NCBI GenBank assembly: GCA_036501825.1
Contig: DASXZP010000034.1
Coordinates: 124,001-188,000, forward strand
DNA from: JAFECT01 sp036501825
GTDB lineage: Bacteria > Pseudomonadota > Alphaproteobacteria > Caulobacterales > Caulobacteraceae
Length of the DNA stretch: 64,000 nt
Direction: 5' to 3'
Shown: positions 8,791-17,734 of the stretch, piece by piece
How the letters are laid out: the number at the start of each line of letters is the position of its first letter
Position numbering within the stretch: position 1 is the first letter of the stretch
Position numbers and translations under genes: made by a program
Notes under the pieces: model-generated
Told to the model about the DNA's origin: nothing
Database searches by the model: none
What the model saw: only the letters and a program-made list of their open reading frames with translations

Positions 8791-9810
8791 TCAGCCGCCG
8801 GCGTAGCCGCCGATGATCGGCAGGATCTCGCCGGTGATGAAACTCGAGCACTGGGGCGAGGCCAGGAACACATAGGCGGGCGCGATCTCTTCCGGTTGGG
8901 CCGGCCGGCGCATCTTGGTCTTGGCGCCGAAATGCTTGATGGCCTCGGCGTCCTTGTCGGCCGGATTGAGCGGCGTCCACACCGGACCGGGCGCGACTAC
9001 GTTCACCCGGATGCCTTTGTCCACCAGATGACTCGACAGCGAGCGCGCGAACGCGTGGATGCCGCCCTTGGTCATCGAATAGTCGAGCAATTCCTCGTTG
9101 CCCTTGATGCCGGTGACCGAGCCGGTCATCACGATCGCCGAGCCTTGCTTCATGTGCGGCACGCAGGCCTTGGCCATGTGGAAATAGCCATAGAGGTTGG
9201 TCTTCAGCGTACGATCGAACTGGTCCTCGGACAGGTCTTCGAAGTTATCCGTGTGCTCCTGGAACGCGGCGTTGTTTACCAGCACGTCGAGGCCGCCGAG
9301 ATCGTCGAGCGTGCGGCGCACCGCCTGCTTCGCAAATTCCGGGTCGGCCACGTCGCCGGAGATCAGGATGCAGCGGCGGCCTTCCTTTTCAACGGCTGCC
9401 CTGGTGTCGGACGCGTCCTCGTCGGATTCGAGATAACAGATCGCAACGTCGGCGCCTTCGCGCGCGAACAGCACCGCGACGGAGCGGCCGATCCCCGAAT
9501 CCCCGCCGGTGATGATCGCGACCTTGCCCTCCAGCTTGCCCGAACCCTTGTAGAAGGGCGCGTCGTAGAGCGGTTTCAGTTGCATGGCCGCTTCGGAGCC
9601 GGTCTTTTCCAGGTGCTGGCCGGGGAAGGGCGGTTCGGGATAGCGGCGCGCGCCGGCCTGCATGGCGCCTTGCTTCTTTTGCCCGTCGCCTTTCTTTTCG
9701 TCTCCGGCAAAGCTTTTCGCCTCGCTCGCATCGCGGCGGTGCTGCAGGCCGCGCTCTTCCTGGGCGGCCTGTTCGGCGCCGGGCGAAACGCCGCCTTCGC
9801 TGATGGTCAT
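8791..9810 (-). CDS. short-chain dehydrogenase/reductase, YghA-like
   Basis: A 339-residue NAD(P)-dependent SDR oxidoreductase. The Rossmann motif is TGGDSGIGRSVAVLF, followed by the structural NNAAFQ motif and the catalytic YSMTKGG (Tyr-x-x-x-Lys). A roughly 85-residue charged N-terminal extension ends in PEPPFPGQHLEKTGSEAAMQ, typical of the YghA/glucose-1-dehydrogenase-like subgroup rather than the minimal 250-residue SDRs. The start is supported by AGGAG about 9 nt upstream. Substrate unknown; relatives are often stress induced. It stands alone between oppositely unrelated neighbours. Confidence 0.88.
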   Translation of the reverse strand: MTISEGGVSPGAEQAAQEERGLQHRRDASEAKSFAGDEKKGDGQKKQGAMQAGARRYPEPPFPGQHLEKTGSEAAMQLKPLYDAPFYKGSGKLEGKVAIITGGDSGIGRSVAVLFAREGADVAICYLESDEDASDTRAAVEKEGRRCILISGDVADPEFAKQAVRRTLDDLGGLDVLVNNAAFQEHTDNFEDLSEDQFDRTLKTNLYGYFHMAKACVPHMKQGSAIVMTGSVTGIKGNEELLDYSMTKGGIHAFARSLSSHLVDKGIRVNVVAPGPVWTPLNPADKDAEAIKHFGAKTKMRRPAQPEEIAPAYVFLASPQCSSFITGEILPIIGGYAGG

Positions 9811-9918
9811 GGCTCGAACTCCTGACGGTGAGGGTTTGCCTCAAACCGCCAGGCGCCGTTCCGGTTCCGGAGTTAGGGTCATCGCGCACGGCAACGCGGG
9901 TCTCCCTGGGAGGGTGCT

Positions 9919-12177
9919 CTATTCACCGGGATGGTAGGTCCGTTCGACGTGACCCTTCAGCTCGTCCGGCCAGAAGTAGACCTGGCGCAGATTGCCGTCG
10001 GCGTAGCGTTGCGCTTCGTCGTCGAAGTGGGGCGAGGCCGGATGACCGCTTTCGCCGCCGGCGGTCACCGCGCGCGCTTCGACCCGGTCGCCGAACTCGA
10101 CCACCGCGACGAAGCTGTTGCCGAGCGTGCCGTAGTAGCGCTTGGTTCCCGGCCAGCGGTGCGCACCGAAAGCAGCGATCGATCCCCATTGCGATGAGGT
10201 GAAGCCGATCGGGATCGAGGGTTTGGCGTCATCGAACGGCTGCACCAGGTCGCCGGTCAAACGCTGGAAGCGGTTCACCTCGCCCCAGGGCGTACGCCAG
10301 GTTCCGAAGTCGTTGGCCAGGCGGTCGGACGCAGCTTCGAGCGAGGCCAGGCGTTCCTGCGGCGTCGCATAACGGCGCAGGCGTTCGAACATGGGATAGG
10401 CGGCCATCTCCTGCTGCACGACGTTGTCGCGCAGCTTGACGTCCACGCCGATGCGTTCGGCGAGATCGTCGCCCCAAAACACCGCCAACGTGGTCGGGAT
10501 CGACGTGGTCGACCAGCGGTCGTCCCAAGCACGCAGCGCGGCAATCTGATCCTTCAGCTTGGCCTTCAGCGGATCGCTCGCCGGAAGTTGGTCGTAGGCG
10601 TCGAACAGGCCCGGCAGCAGCTCGGCGAAACCGACGAGATAGGAATCGAACGCCGCATCGCGCAGCGTTGCCGGCGTGAAGTCCTTGCGGTCCTTCAGCA
10701 CCATCACCGCATGGCGTCCGCGCGGCGAGTCGCCGGCAGTGTCCATATAGCGCGGAAAGTCCGCAGCCTTGGGACTGTCCTGCGGCGCCGACGCAGTCCA
10801 GGGCGCGTTGTTGGTGTTCTCGATCCAGCCGCTCTTGGGGTCGATGACCTGCGGCAGATCTTTCAACGGCGTCAGGCCTTTCCAGTCGGTTGAAGGATCG
10901 GCGCCATCGACGGGCTTGGTGTAGTCGAAGCGGTTGTCGCGCACCGGCACGAACTGCGGATGCAGATAGGCGATCTCGCCCTTGGAGTCGGCGAAGATGG
11001 TGTTGTTCGAGGAATCCGCCTTCAGGTCCGCGACCTTCAGATAGTCGGCCAGGTCATAGGTCTTGGTGCGCAGGTAGGATTGCTCCAACGCCGCGATCGG
11101 CTTGTCCATCATGGCGAAAGCGATCCACTTGTCGCCGTCGGCGCGGATGATCGGGCCGTGATGGGTGCGATAGACGGTGAAGGTCTTCGACTTCATGGCG
11201 CCGTCGCTCGCACGATAGGGCACGGTGATCGACGATACCGTCACGGGCCTGAGCTCGGCGCCGTAGCGATAGAACAGCTTGCCGTCCTTGTGCACGATGG
11301 TCTCGGTGAACTCGTCGACCACGTCCGCGCCGGTCGAGGTGTGCATCCAGCCCACGTTCGGGTTGAACCCCTGGTAGATGAAGAACTGGCCCCAGGTCGC
11401 CGCGCCATAGGCGTCGAGCCCCTCATCGCTCGACATCTGGGTTTCCGAGCGGAAGTAGAACGAGGTGTGCGGATTGATCCACAACAGGGCGTGATGATCC
11501 TTGGCGTTCGACGGTGCGATGGCGAAGCCGTTGGAGCCGGTCACGTCCGGCAACGGTAAATTAGCGTCGGGTGGGGCGAGGGGATCGATCTGGGCGGTCT
11601 GCAACGGGCCGTAGAAGGTCTCGAGATGCTTCAGCGAGATGCGCTCGATGTCGCCGCCGATGCTGCCTTCGGTGAAACTCAGCGCCATCCACGGCTCGAA
11701 CCGGGTGATCGCGCGCGGGTGCACGTCCGGGTGGGTCGCCAGGTAATAGTTGAGCCCGTCGGCCCAGGCGTCCATCAGCCGCTTCAGCCAGTCGGGGCTC
11801 TCGGCGTACTGCGTCTTCAGGCCAGCGTCGCTGACGTAGAGTCGTGCGCGCAGGTCCTGATAGATCGCGCTTTCGCCATCCGCTTGGGCCAGTCGCCCGA
11901 GCGAGACGAGATAGTTCTGCTCGACGCGATTGAAGTCGTCCTCGGCCTGTTCATAGATCATCCCGAACACCGCGTCGGCGTCGGACTTGCCGTGCACGTG
12001 GGCGATGCCCCAGTCGTCGCGGGTGATGGTGGTGTCCGAGGCTTCCTGGCGCCAGCGCGCGGCTTCGTCGGATGGGGCGGCCAGGGCTGGGCTTGACGGG
12101 AGCGCTACGCCCAGCGCGAAAACCAGGCCCGAAACGATGCCCGAAAGGATGCCCAAAACGATGGATGCCCGTTTCAC
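9919..12177 (-). CDS. penicillin acylase family (Ntn) hydrolase, exported
   Basis: A 752-residue periplasmic N-terminal-nucleophile amidohydrolase. Relatives cleave the amide of penicillin G, glutaryl-cephalosporins or acyl-homoserine lactones after self-processing into alpha and beta chains. It has a signal peptide (start to ALAAPSDEA), the early block TITRDDWGIAHVHGKSDADA, and the processing site in DVTGSNGFAIAPS, where the Ser becomes the beta-chain nucleophile. The HTSFYFRSE and NPNVGWMHTSTGAD blocks follow. The GTG start is preceded by AGGAGG. Substrate is unknown: a cyclic or N-acyl amide, or an acyl-homoserine lactone, would be consistent. It lies at the edge of the peptide-handling region. 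Confidence 0.87.
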   Translation of the reverse strand: MKRASIVLGILSGIVSGLVFALGVALPSSPALAAPSDEAARWRQEASDTTITRDDWGIAHVHGKSDADAVFGMIYEQAEDDFNRVEQNYLVSLGRLAQADGESAIYQDLRARLYVSDAGLKTQYAESPDWLKRLMDAWADGLNYYLATHPDVHPRAITRFEPWMALSFTEGSIGGDIERISLKHLETFYGPLQTAQIDPLAPPDANLPLPDVTGSNGFAIAPSNAKDHHALLWINPHTSFYFRSETQMSSDEGLDAYGAATWGQFFIYQGFNPNVGWMHTSTGADVVDEFTETIVHKDGKLFYRYGAELRPVTVSSITVPYRASDGAMKSKTFTVYRTHHGPIIRADGDKWIAFAMMDKPIAALEQSYLRTKTYDLADYLKVADLKADSSNNTIFADSKGEIAYLHPQFVPVRDNRFDYTKPVDGADPSTDWKGLTPLKDLPQVIDPKSGWIENTNNAPWTASAPQDSPKAADFPRYMDTAGDSPRGRHAVMVLKDRKDFTPATLRDAAFDSYLVGFAELLPGLFDAYDQLPASDPLKAKLKDQIAALRAWDDRWSTTSIPTTLAVFWGDDLAERIGVDVKLRDNVVQQEMAAYPMFERLRRYATPQERLASLEAASDRLANDFGTWRTPWGEVNRFQRLTGDLVQPFDDAKPSIPIGFTSSQWGSIAAFGAHRWPGTKRYYGTLGNSFVAVVEFGDRVEARAVTAGGESGHPASPHFDDEAQRYADGNLRQVYFWPDELKGHVERTYHPGE

Positions 12178-12272
12178 CGACCCCTCCTGACGCGGCCCCC
12201 TGACGCGGAACCACCGGCGGACGCTAGGGCGGAACGGACGGGGCCGCCAGGGTGGCGGCCTGGACGCGGGTC

Positions 12273-12313
12273 AAAAAAAGCCCCGCTGCGGGGGAACGAC
12301 CGAGCGGGGCTTT
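12273..12313 (-). terminator. intrinsic terminator for the minus-strand gene at 12470-13183
   Basis: An 11-bp stem pairs 12277-12287 with 12303-12313 (AAAGCCCCGCT / AGCGGGGCTTT). Read on the minus strand it is followed by seven T residues, so it ends transcription coming from 13183. A second hairpin (12369-12376 with 12398-12405, GCGGGGGC/GCCCCCGC) lies in the 12314-12469 trailer, which holds no gene. Confidence 0.8.
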
Positions 12314-12469
12314 CATGTGTCACGGCGCCTTGAGGGTCGCGCCGGGACGGACGTTGCATCAGGAGGATGCGGGGGCTTCACGCAGACACCGCGAGCCGCC
12401 CCCGCACAGTTAGACGTTCGACGGGGCGTTTTCCCCCAATCAAACGGACATGAATCGGCCGAGCGCCGT

Positions 12470-13183
12470 TCAGCCGGCCGGCGTTACCGTGCGCTGGACC
12501 TTGCCGTCGGCGTCGAGGAACTGGATCGTCGCCTCACCCTCGGGCGAAACCTTGAGGACCAGGCGCGGCTTGCCCTTGGCGTCCTGCAGGGCCAGCAGCG
12601 AGGTGCCTTCCTTCTTGCCGAAGAAGGCGCGGTGCGTCCCGCCGGCGCCGGAAGCGATCAGCTTTTGGAGTTCGGCCTTTTTCTCAGGCCCGTCGGGCAT
12701 GGATTCGAGCTTGGACAGCTTCTCGATGTCCATGGGCTCCGAAGGATAGTCGTTGATGCCGAGGCCCGCGGCGCGGTGGCCGTCGTATTCGCTCTGGTCC
12801 AGGGTCACCACCTGGTCCTGCTCATACTGGTCGAAGCTGAGGTGGCCATAGCTCTGCACCTTGCCGTCCTTGCCCTTCTGGCCGCCGAAGATCAGGCCGC
12901 CGTTCTCGGTGCCTTCGTCGTTGAAGAAGATCATGCCGGCGGAATCGCGGTTGGGGTGCGGGTATTCCTTGCCCTTGAAGATGGCGCCCGGGAAATGGGA
13001 TTTGTTGGCGAGCACCAGGCGCAGGGTCCCGTCGTCCTCGACCAGGTTGATGCGATGGACGTCGAGGGTGTCGATGGTCTGCTTCTGCGGGTCGCTGAAC
13101 GCCTGGGTCGCGGTGATGCCGGCGATCACCGTGGTCAGCACGACCGAGTAAGCCAGCAGGATCTTGTTGTACGGTAACGCCAT
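12470..13183 (-). CDS. membrane-anchored protein of unknown function (anchored partner, paralogue 1)
   Basis: This 237-residue protein has one N-terminal membrane segment (NKILLAYSVVLTTVIAGITA) and a soluble exported domain. The domain contains repeated beta-rich units of the type VHRINLVEDDGTLRLVLANK, AGMIFFNDEGTENGGLIFGG, GKPRLVLKVSPEGEATIQF and LDADGKVQRTV. No enzyme motif is recognised. It is clearly a paralogue of the product of 15090-15818, which shares the blocks VHRI-VE-DG, FFNDEGTE/FFDDDGTE, FDQY-QDQ and QFLDADGKV. It is divergent from the first esterase-like gene across a 203-nt gap, so the two may share regulation. A strong terminator follows. Confidence 0.72.
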   Translation of the reverse strand: MALPYNKILLAYSVVLTTVIAGITATQAFSDPQKQTIDTLDVHRINLVEDDGTLRLVLANKSHFPGAIFKGKEYPHPNRDSAGMIFFNDEGTENGGLIFGGQKGKDGKVQSYGHLSFDQYEQDQVVTLDQSEYDGHRAAGLGINDYPSEPMDIEKLSKLESMPDGPEKKAELQKLIASGAGGTHRAFFGKKEGTSLLALQDAKGKPRLVLKVSPEGEATIQFLDADGKVQRTVTPAG

Positions 13184-13319
13184 GGCCGCAGCCTCCCTTG
13201 CGGGCCGCAGGTCGCGGGCCCATTGCCCGGGACGATGACCCCCGTGCGCCGATCCGCCAACCGGGAGTGCGGCATTGCCGAAATTTAACGTCGGGGTGCG
13301 GCCGCCAAGCCTGGGGGAA

Positions 13320-13356
13320 TAGCGGATTTCGCCTGCTCGGCCCTCCCAATGATCGG
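13320..13356 (+). promoter_or_regulatory. candidate shared promoter motif, copy 1
   Basis: TRGCGGATTT with GGATTT at 13324-13329, about 63 nt before ATG 13387. An ungapped alignment with copies at 19305 and 31763 shares GGATTT, then C at +3, G at +10, CC at +12/13, TC at +15/16, A at +23 and CG at +25/26. Its nature as an ECF (FecI-type) promoter is an inference. Confidence 0.4.
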
Positions 13357-13386
13357 GCGCAGGTTACGCTCGCAGTGGGGGACGGA

Positions 13387-15078
13387 ATGTCCAAGATCAT
13401 GGGTTTTAGCCGCCTTGGCGCGATCGCCGCCGCCTTAGGCGCACTGTTCGCGTTTTCCGCCGTTGCTCCGGCCACGGCCGCGCCGGTCCGCTTCGAGGCC
13501 ACCGTGTCGCCCAAGGCCGAGCCCGGCCCTACCACCGGTCACGTGGTCTTCGTGGTGTCGACCACCAACAAGACCGAGCCCAGAACCCAGATCACCATCA
13601 ACGGCCCCGCCGCAATCTTCGGCGCCAGCCGGGACCAGGCCGCGCCGGAAACGCCCTCGGTCGCTGACGGATCCTCGCGCGCCTATCCGGTGGCCGACCT
13701 CACCGCGTTGCCGGCCGGCGACTATTACGTTCAGGCGGTGCTGATCCGTTACGGCCTGGTGCACCGCTCCGACGGCAAGTCGATCTGGGTGCCGGTCCAC
13801 CACGCGCGCTATCCGTTCTACAGCCTGCAGGGCAACCTCTACAGCGACGTGCAGAAGGTGCACCTCGACCCGGCCCAGGGCTTCGACGTGAAGTTCGTGC
13901 TCGAGCACGAGATTCCCGCGCCGCCCAAACCCGTTGACACGCCGTGGATCAAGTACGTCAGCGTGAAGAGCGAGATGCTGTCGAAGTTCTGGGGCTATCC
14001 GATTTATCTCAACGCCTATGTGCTGCTGCCGCGCGACTACGACAGCCACCCGAATGCGCACTACCCGGCGGTTTACGCCAACAGCCACGGCGAAGAGCCG
14101 TACAGCTTCACGACGACGCCTGCGACGGCGGAAGACATCGCCGACGCCAAGACCGGCAACGTCCAGACCGGCTATGACTTCTACAAGACCTGGATCTCGG
14201 ACGGCTATCCGCGCTTCATCGCCATCGCGCCCTTCGTGTCGAGCCCGTACTTCCTCGAAGCCTATGACGTGAACTCGGCCAACAACGGCCCCTACGGCGA
14301 CGCGGTCACCCAGGAACTGATCCCCTTCCTCGAGAAGCAGTTCCGCATCATCCCCAAGCCCTACGCCCGCTTCGTGCAGGGCGCGTCCACCGGCGGATGG
14401 GAGACTTTGGCGCTGCAGTTGAAGTACCCGGACTATTTCGGCGGCGCCTGGGTGTTCAATCCCGACCCGATCAGCTTTGCGCACTGGCAGAACATCGACC
14501 TCTACAACGAGGACAACCTGTTCACCGTGCCGGCCGGGCCGTTCCTGACCCAGGAGCGCAGCTTCCGCCGCTCGGTCGAAGGCCAGACCACCATCACCCA
14601 GCGCCAGCTCGCCCAGTTCGAGGCGGTGCAGGGCGACCACCTCCGCTCAGGCCACCAACTGGCGATCTGGGAGGCGAGCTACGGTCCCCTCGGCGACGAC
14701 GGCTATCCCGTGCCGCTGTTCGACGACCGCACGGGCAAGATCGACCACAAGGTCGCCGAATACATGCGCGACCACGGTTACGACCTGACCGAATACGCGC
14801 GGAAGAACTGGTCGACGCTCGGGCCCAAGCTGTCGGGCAAGCTGAACTTCATCTCCGGCGAGATGGACAACTTCTACCTGAATCTGGGGGTCTACGACTT
14901 CCAGGCCATGGTGCAGGACGTGGCGGGGCCGGACTATCCGATCACCTTCCGCTACGGCCGTCCGAAGAAGGGCCATGGCTGGCACGCCACCGACTTCTCG
15001 CAGATGATCCGCGAAATGGCCGACGCCGCCAAGAAACACGCACCGGCGGGTGAAGACACCGCCCAATGGAACTACTGA
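13387..15078 (+). CDS. secreted esterase-fold protein, paralogue 1 (alpha/beta hydrolase, putative esterase class)
   Basis: This 563-residue exported protein has a signal peptide ending near ATAAPVRF, an N-terminal beta-rich domain of about 200 residues (FEATVSPKAEPGPTTGHVVF onwards), then an alpha/beta-hydrolase domain. The nucleophile elbow is QGASTGGWE (Ser334). Asp in SGEMDNFYLN and His in KKGHGWHATD are candidate partners. The layout resembles enterochelin-esterase/feruloyl-esterase-like proteins (Pfam putative esterase) but is longer. I place the start at ATG 13387 with GGGGGA upstream rather than at farther in-frame ATGs, because the signal peptide begins there. It is followed 11 nt later by the anchored partner gene. 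The second copy at 15841 ends in the same AQWNY tail. Substrate unknown. Confidence 0.75.
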   Translation: MSKIMGFSRLGAIAAALGALFAFSAVAPATAAPVRFEATVSPKAEPGPTTGHVVFVVSTTNKTEPRTQITINGPAAIFGASRDQAAPETPSVADGSSRAYPVADLTALPAGDYYVQAVLIRYGLVHRSDGKSIWVPVHHARYPFYSLQGNLYSDVQKVHLDPAQGFDVKFVLEHEIPAPPKPVDTPWIKYVSVKSEMLSKFWGYPIYLNAYVLLPRDYDSHPNAHYPAVYANSHGEEPYSFTTTPATAEDIADAKTGNVQTGYDFYKTWISDGYPRFIAIAPFVSSPYFLEAYDVNSANNGPYGDAVTQELIPFLEKQFRIIPKPYARFVQGASTGGWETLALQLKYPDYFGGAWVFNPDPISFAHWQNIDLYNEDNLFTVPAGPFLTQERSFRRSVEGQTTITQRQLAQFEAVQGDHLRSGHQLAIWEASYGPLGDDGYPVPLFDDRTGKIDHKVAEYMRDHGYDLTEYARKNWSTLGPKLSGKLNFISGEMDNFYLNLGVYDFQAMVQDVAGPDYPITFRYGRPKKGHGWHATDFSQMIREMADAAKKHAPAGEDTAQWNY

Positions 15079-15089
15079 GGACCGATCCG

Positions 15090-15818
15090 ATGACCATGAC
15101 GCTGCGCAAGAACATCACCTTCGTCTGGATGGCGCTGATCAGCGCGGGCCTCGTGTTCCTGCTGTGGGGCAAGGCGCATTCGGACGCGAACATCGCGACC
15201 TTCGACCACATCAAGGTGCATCGCATCGACGTGGTCGAAGCCGACGGCAAGCCGCGCTTCATCATTTCCGACAAGGCGCACATGCCGGGCATCATCTGGG
15301 ACGGCAAGGAGTTCCACCACGCTACACGCGACGAAGGCGGGGTGCTGTTCTTCGACGACGACGGCACCGAGGCCGGCGGCATGAGCTGGTCCGACAAGCA
15401 CAAGGACGGTCACTACGGCGCCTATTCGGGCATCCTGTTCGACCAGTACCACCAGGACCAGACCATGGGCCTGCAGTACCGCGACCAGGACGGCCAGCGC
15501 GTGGCGGGCCTCGAGGTGTGGGATCGCCCCGATGAATCGCTGATGCCGGCGGTCGAGCTCAACGATCAGTACGTCAACGCCAAGACGCCGGAAGAGAAGG
15601 CCGCCATCAAGCAGAAGATGAACGACCTCAGCAACCGATGGAAGGATCACTTCGCGGAGCGTGTTTTCGCCGGCAAGCAGGTCGGCGACGCCTTGGTCCG
15701 CTTGAACGACGCGCACGGCAAGGCGCGCCTGGTGATGAAGGTCGCCGCCGACGGCCACCCGGTGGTGCAATTCCTCGACGCCGACGGCAAGGTGACGAAG
15801 GAAATCACCGACAAGTAG
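15090..15818 (+). CDS. membrane-anchored protein of unknown function (anchored partner, paralogue 2)
   Basis: A 242-residue paralogue of the protein encoded at 12470-13183. It has an N-terminal membrane anchor (ITFVWMALISAGLVFLLWG) followed by repeated beta units (HRIDVVEADGKPRFIISD, GVLFFDDDGTEAGGMSWS, LVMKVAADGHPVVQFLDADG). I chose ATG 15090, which has TGAGGA about 9 nt upstream; an earlier in-frame ATG lies inside the preceding gene. It sits between two esterase paralogues with gaps of 11 and 22 nt, so the three form one operon. Function is unknown; the conserved pairing suggests it holds or assists the esterase at the membrane. Confidence 0.75.
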   Translation: MTMTLRKNITFVWMALISAGLVFLLWGKAHSDANIATFDHIKVHRIDVVEADGKPRFIISDKAHMPGIIWDGKEFHHATRDEGGVLFFDDDGTEAGGMSWSDKHKDGHYGAYSGILFDQYHQDQTMGLQYRDQDGQRVAGLEVWDRPDESLMPAVELNDQYVNAKTPEEKAAIKQKMNDLSNRWKDHFAERVFAGKQVGDALVRLNDAHGKARLVMKVAADGHPVVQFLDADGKVTKEITDK

Positions 15819-15840
15819 TCGGAAGGCAGGAGAGTCCTCG

Positions 15841-17508
15841 ATGCGGTTTGCCGGTTTGAAGCGCGCGGCCTTTGCGTTTGGTCTGCTGGTCGCGAGCCTC
15901 GCCGGCGCCGCGCAGGCGGCGGATCGGTTCGAGGTGACGTTTGCGCCGTCGATGCACGACGGTCCCCTGACCGGGCGCCTGGTCGTCGTGGCGTCGCCGA
16001 CCGAGCCCAAGGGCGACAAGATCCGTCCCGGCTTCTACGGGCCGCCGATGTTCGGCGTAGACCTGACCGCGCTGGCGCCGGGGCAGGCGGGCGTGCTCGA
16101 CGACGCAGCCAAGGCCTTCCCGTTGCAGACTCTGAAAGACCTGCCTGCCGGCGACTATTGGGTGCAGGCCCTGGTCATCACCTACGGCGAAGCGCATCGC
16201 GCCGACGGGCGGACCATCTGGGCGCCGCTTAAACTGGCGCGCACGGACATGACCGAGCTCGACGGCAATCTCTACAGCACCCCGGTGAAGGTCCATCTCG
16301 ATCCGGCCCAGGGCTTCGACGTGAAGCTCGTGCTCGACCACGTGGTGAAGAACACGCCGCTGCCCGACACGCCGTGGATCAAGCGGGTGCGGATCAAGAG
16401 CAAGATCCTCTCCGACTGGTGGGGCGTGCCGATGTACCTGTCGGCCAATGTGCTGCTGCCCAAGGGTTGGGCCGAGCATCCGGACGCGCGCTACCCGGTC
16501 GCGCTGTTGAACAGCTTCGACAGCAGGCCCTTCTTCTTCGATGACGATCCCAACGCCAAGTCCGACCCTGCGGCCCTGGCGCGCGACAATCTGCAGAGCG
16601 GTTACGACTTCTACCGCTCGTGGACCTCCGACAATTTTCCGCGGATCATCGGGATCACCCTGGAGCAGCCCTGTCCGTTCTTCCTGGAAGCCTATTCGGT
16701 TGACTCGGCCAACTGCGGCCCCTTCGGCGAGGCGCTGACCAAGGAACTGATCCCGTATCTGGAAGCGAAATACCACGCCATCGGCAAGCCCTACGCGCGG
16801 CTGGTCGAAGGCGCCTCGACCGGCGGCTGGGAAGCGCTGAACCTCCAGCTCAAGTACCCGGACTATTTCGGCGGCGCCTGGGTGTTCAATCCCGACCCGA
16901 TCGACTTCCACCACGACCAGCTGCTCAACGCCTACAAGGACGACAACGCCTTCACCATGACCGTCGCGCCCGGCGTCACGGTCGAACGCTCCATGCGCCG
17001 TACCGTCGAGGGTCAGTCGAACCTGACCATGCGCGAACTGTCGCGCTGGGAGGACGTGATGGGCTCGCACGCGCGCTCCGGCGGGCAGTTCGAAGGCTGG
17101 GAGGCGATCCATTCGCCGGTCGGCCCCGACGGCTATCCGGAAGAACTGTGGGACAAGCAGACCGGCAAGATGAACCCTGCGGTGGCCGAGGCCTGGCGCG
17201 CCAACGGCATGGACCTGACCGACTACGCCCGGCGCAATTGGTCAACGCTCGGGCCGAAACTGCGCGGCAAGCTGAACATCATCTCCGGCGAGATGGACAA
17301 CTTCTACCTGAACCTTGCGGTCTACGACTTCGACGACATGCTTAAGGCGACCGCCGGTCCCGACTATCCCGCCCGCTTCGTCTACGGCCGCCCCAAGAAG
17401 GGCCACAGCTGGCACCACAAGACGTGGGACGGCGTGGTCCGCGAGATGGCCGACCAGGTGAAAGCCAATGCGCCCAAGGGCGAGAACACGGCGCAGTGGA
17501 ATTATTGA
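15841..17508 (+). CDS. secreted esterase-fold protein, paralogue 2
   Basis: A 555-residue paralogue of the protein at 13387-15078, with signal peptide (MRFAGLKRAAFAFGLLVASL to AQAADRF). It shares the long blocks KVHLDPAQGFDVK, LQLKYPDYFGGAWVFNPDPI and GKLN-ISGEMDNFYLN. The nucleophile elbow is VEGASTGGWE (Ser326), with Asp in GEMDNF and His in KKGHSWHHK. The N-terminal domain is more diverged than the catalytic part. Last gene of the three-gene operon; a hairpin lies about 80 nt downstream. Two retained copies suggest related but distinct substrates. Function otherwise unknown. Confidence 0.75.
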   Translation: MRFAGLKRAAFAFGLLVASLAGAAQAADRFEVTFAPSMHDGPLTGRLVVVASPTEPKGDKIRPGFYGPPMFGVDLTALAPGQAGVLDDAAKAFPLQTLKDLPAGDYWVQALVITYGEAHRADGRTIWAPLKLARTDMTELDGNLYSTPVKVHLDPAQGFDVKLVLDHVVKNTPLPDTPWIKRVRIKSKILSDWWGVPMYLSANVLLPKGWAEHPDARYPVALLNSFDSRPFFFDDDPNAKSDPAALARDNLQSGYDFYRSWTSDNFPRIIGITLEQPCPFFLEAYSVDSANCGPFGEALTKELIPYLEAKYHAIGKPYARLVEGASTGGWEALNLQLKYPDYFGGAWVFNPDPIDFHHDQLLNAYKDDNAFTMTVAPGVTVERSMRRTVEGQSNLTMRELSRWEDVMGSHARSGGQFEGWEAIHSPVGPDGYPEELWDKQTGKMNPAVAEAWRANGMDLTDYARRNWSTLGPKLRGKLNIISGEMDNFYLNLAVYDFDDMLKATAGPDYPARFVYGRPKKGHSWHHKTWDGVVREMADQVKANAPKGENTAQWNY

Positions 17509-17586
17509 GCGGACGAGTAGCGGAAATCCACGGCTCGCTCCTCTAACGGTTCGGGGACGGTTATCTCCCCGCCGTGAGGACAGCCG

Positions 17587-17610
17587 CCCGCATCGCTTTC
17601 GCGTTGCGGG
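17587..17610 (+). terminator. hairpin downstream of the esterase operon, possible weak terminator
   Basis: Six base pairs (CCCGCA/TGCGGG), one mismatch, then three more pairs around a TTTC loop, followed by CTTAAGCATTTTG. The T tract is poor, so termination is uncertain. It lies in the 226-nt gap before the sigma factor gene. The same gap holds a GGAAAT element at 17522-17527. Confidence 0.35.
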
Positions 17611-17734
17611 CTTAAGCATTTTGCAAATCAGCTGAGTATCGCGGCGAATAACCGCAGGATTCATGTGCTGAATCCGAAGCATCGCCAAGGAGAGCCGGCT
17701 TGACGATTTGCCTTAAATCTGTCGCAGTCCGGAC

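Noticed and set aside
13317..13346. GGGAATAG upstream of esterase 1 as a second target of the 61.8-kb ECF sigma
   Set aside because: The -35-like box is present, but 16 nt downstream reads GGCCCT rather than GTCTGS.
13198..13386. N-terminal extension of esterase 1
   Set aside because: The in-frame upstream ATG adds 63 residues before the signal peptide with no ribosome site; ATG 13387 has GGGGGA.
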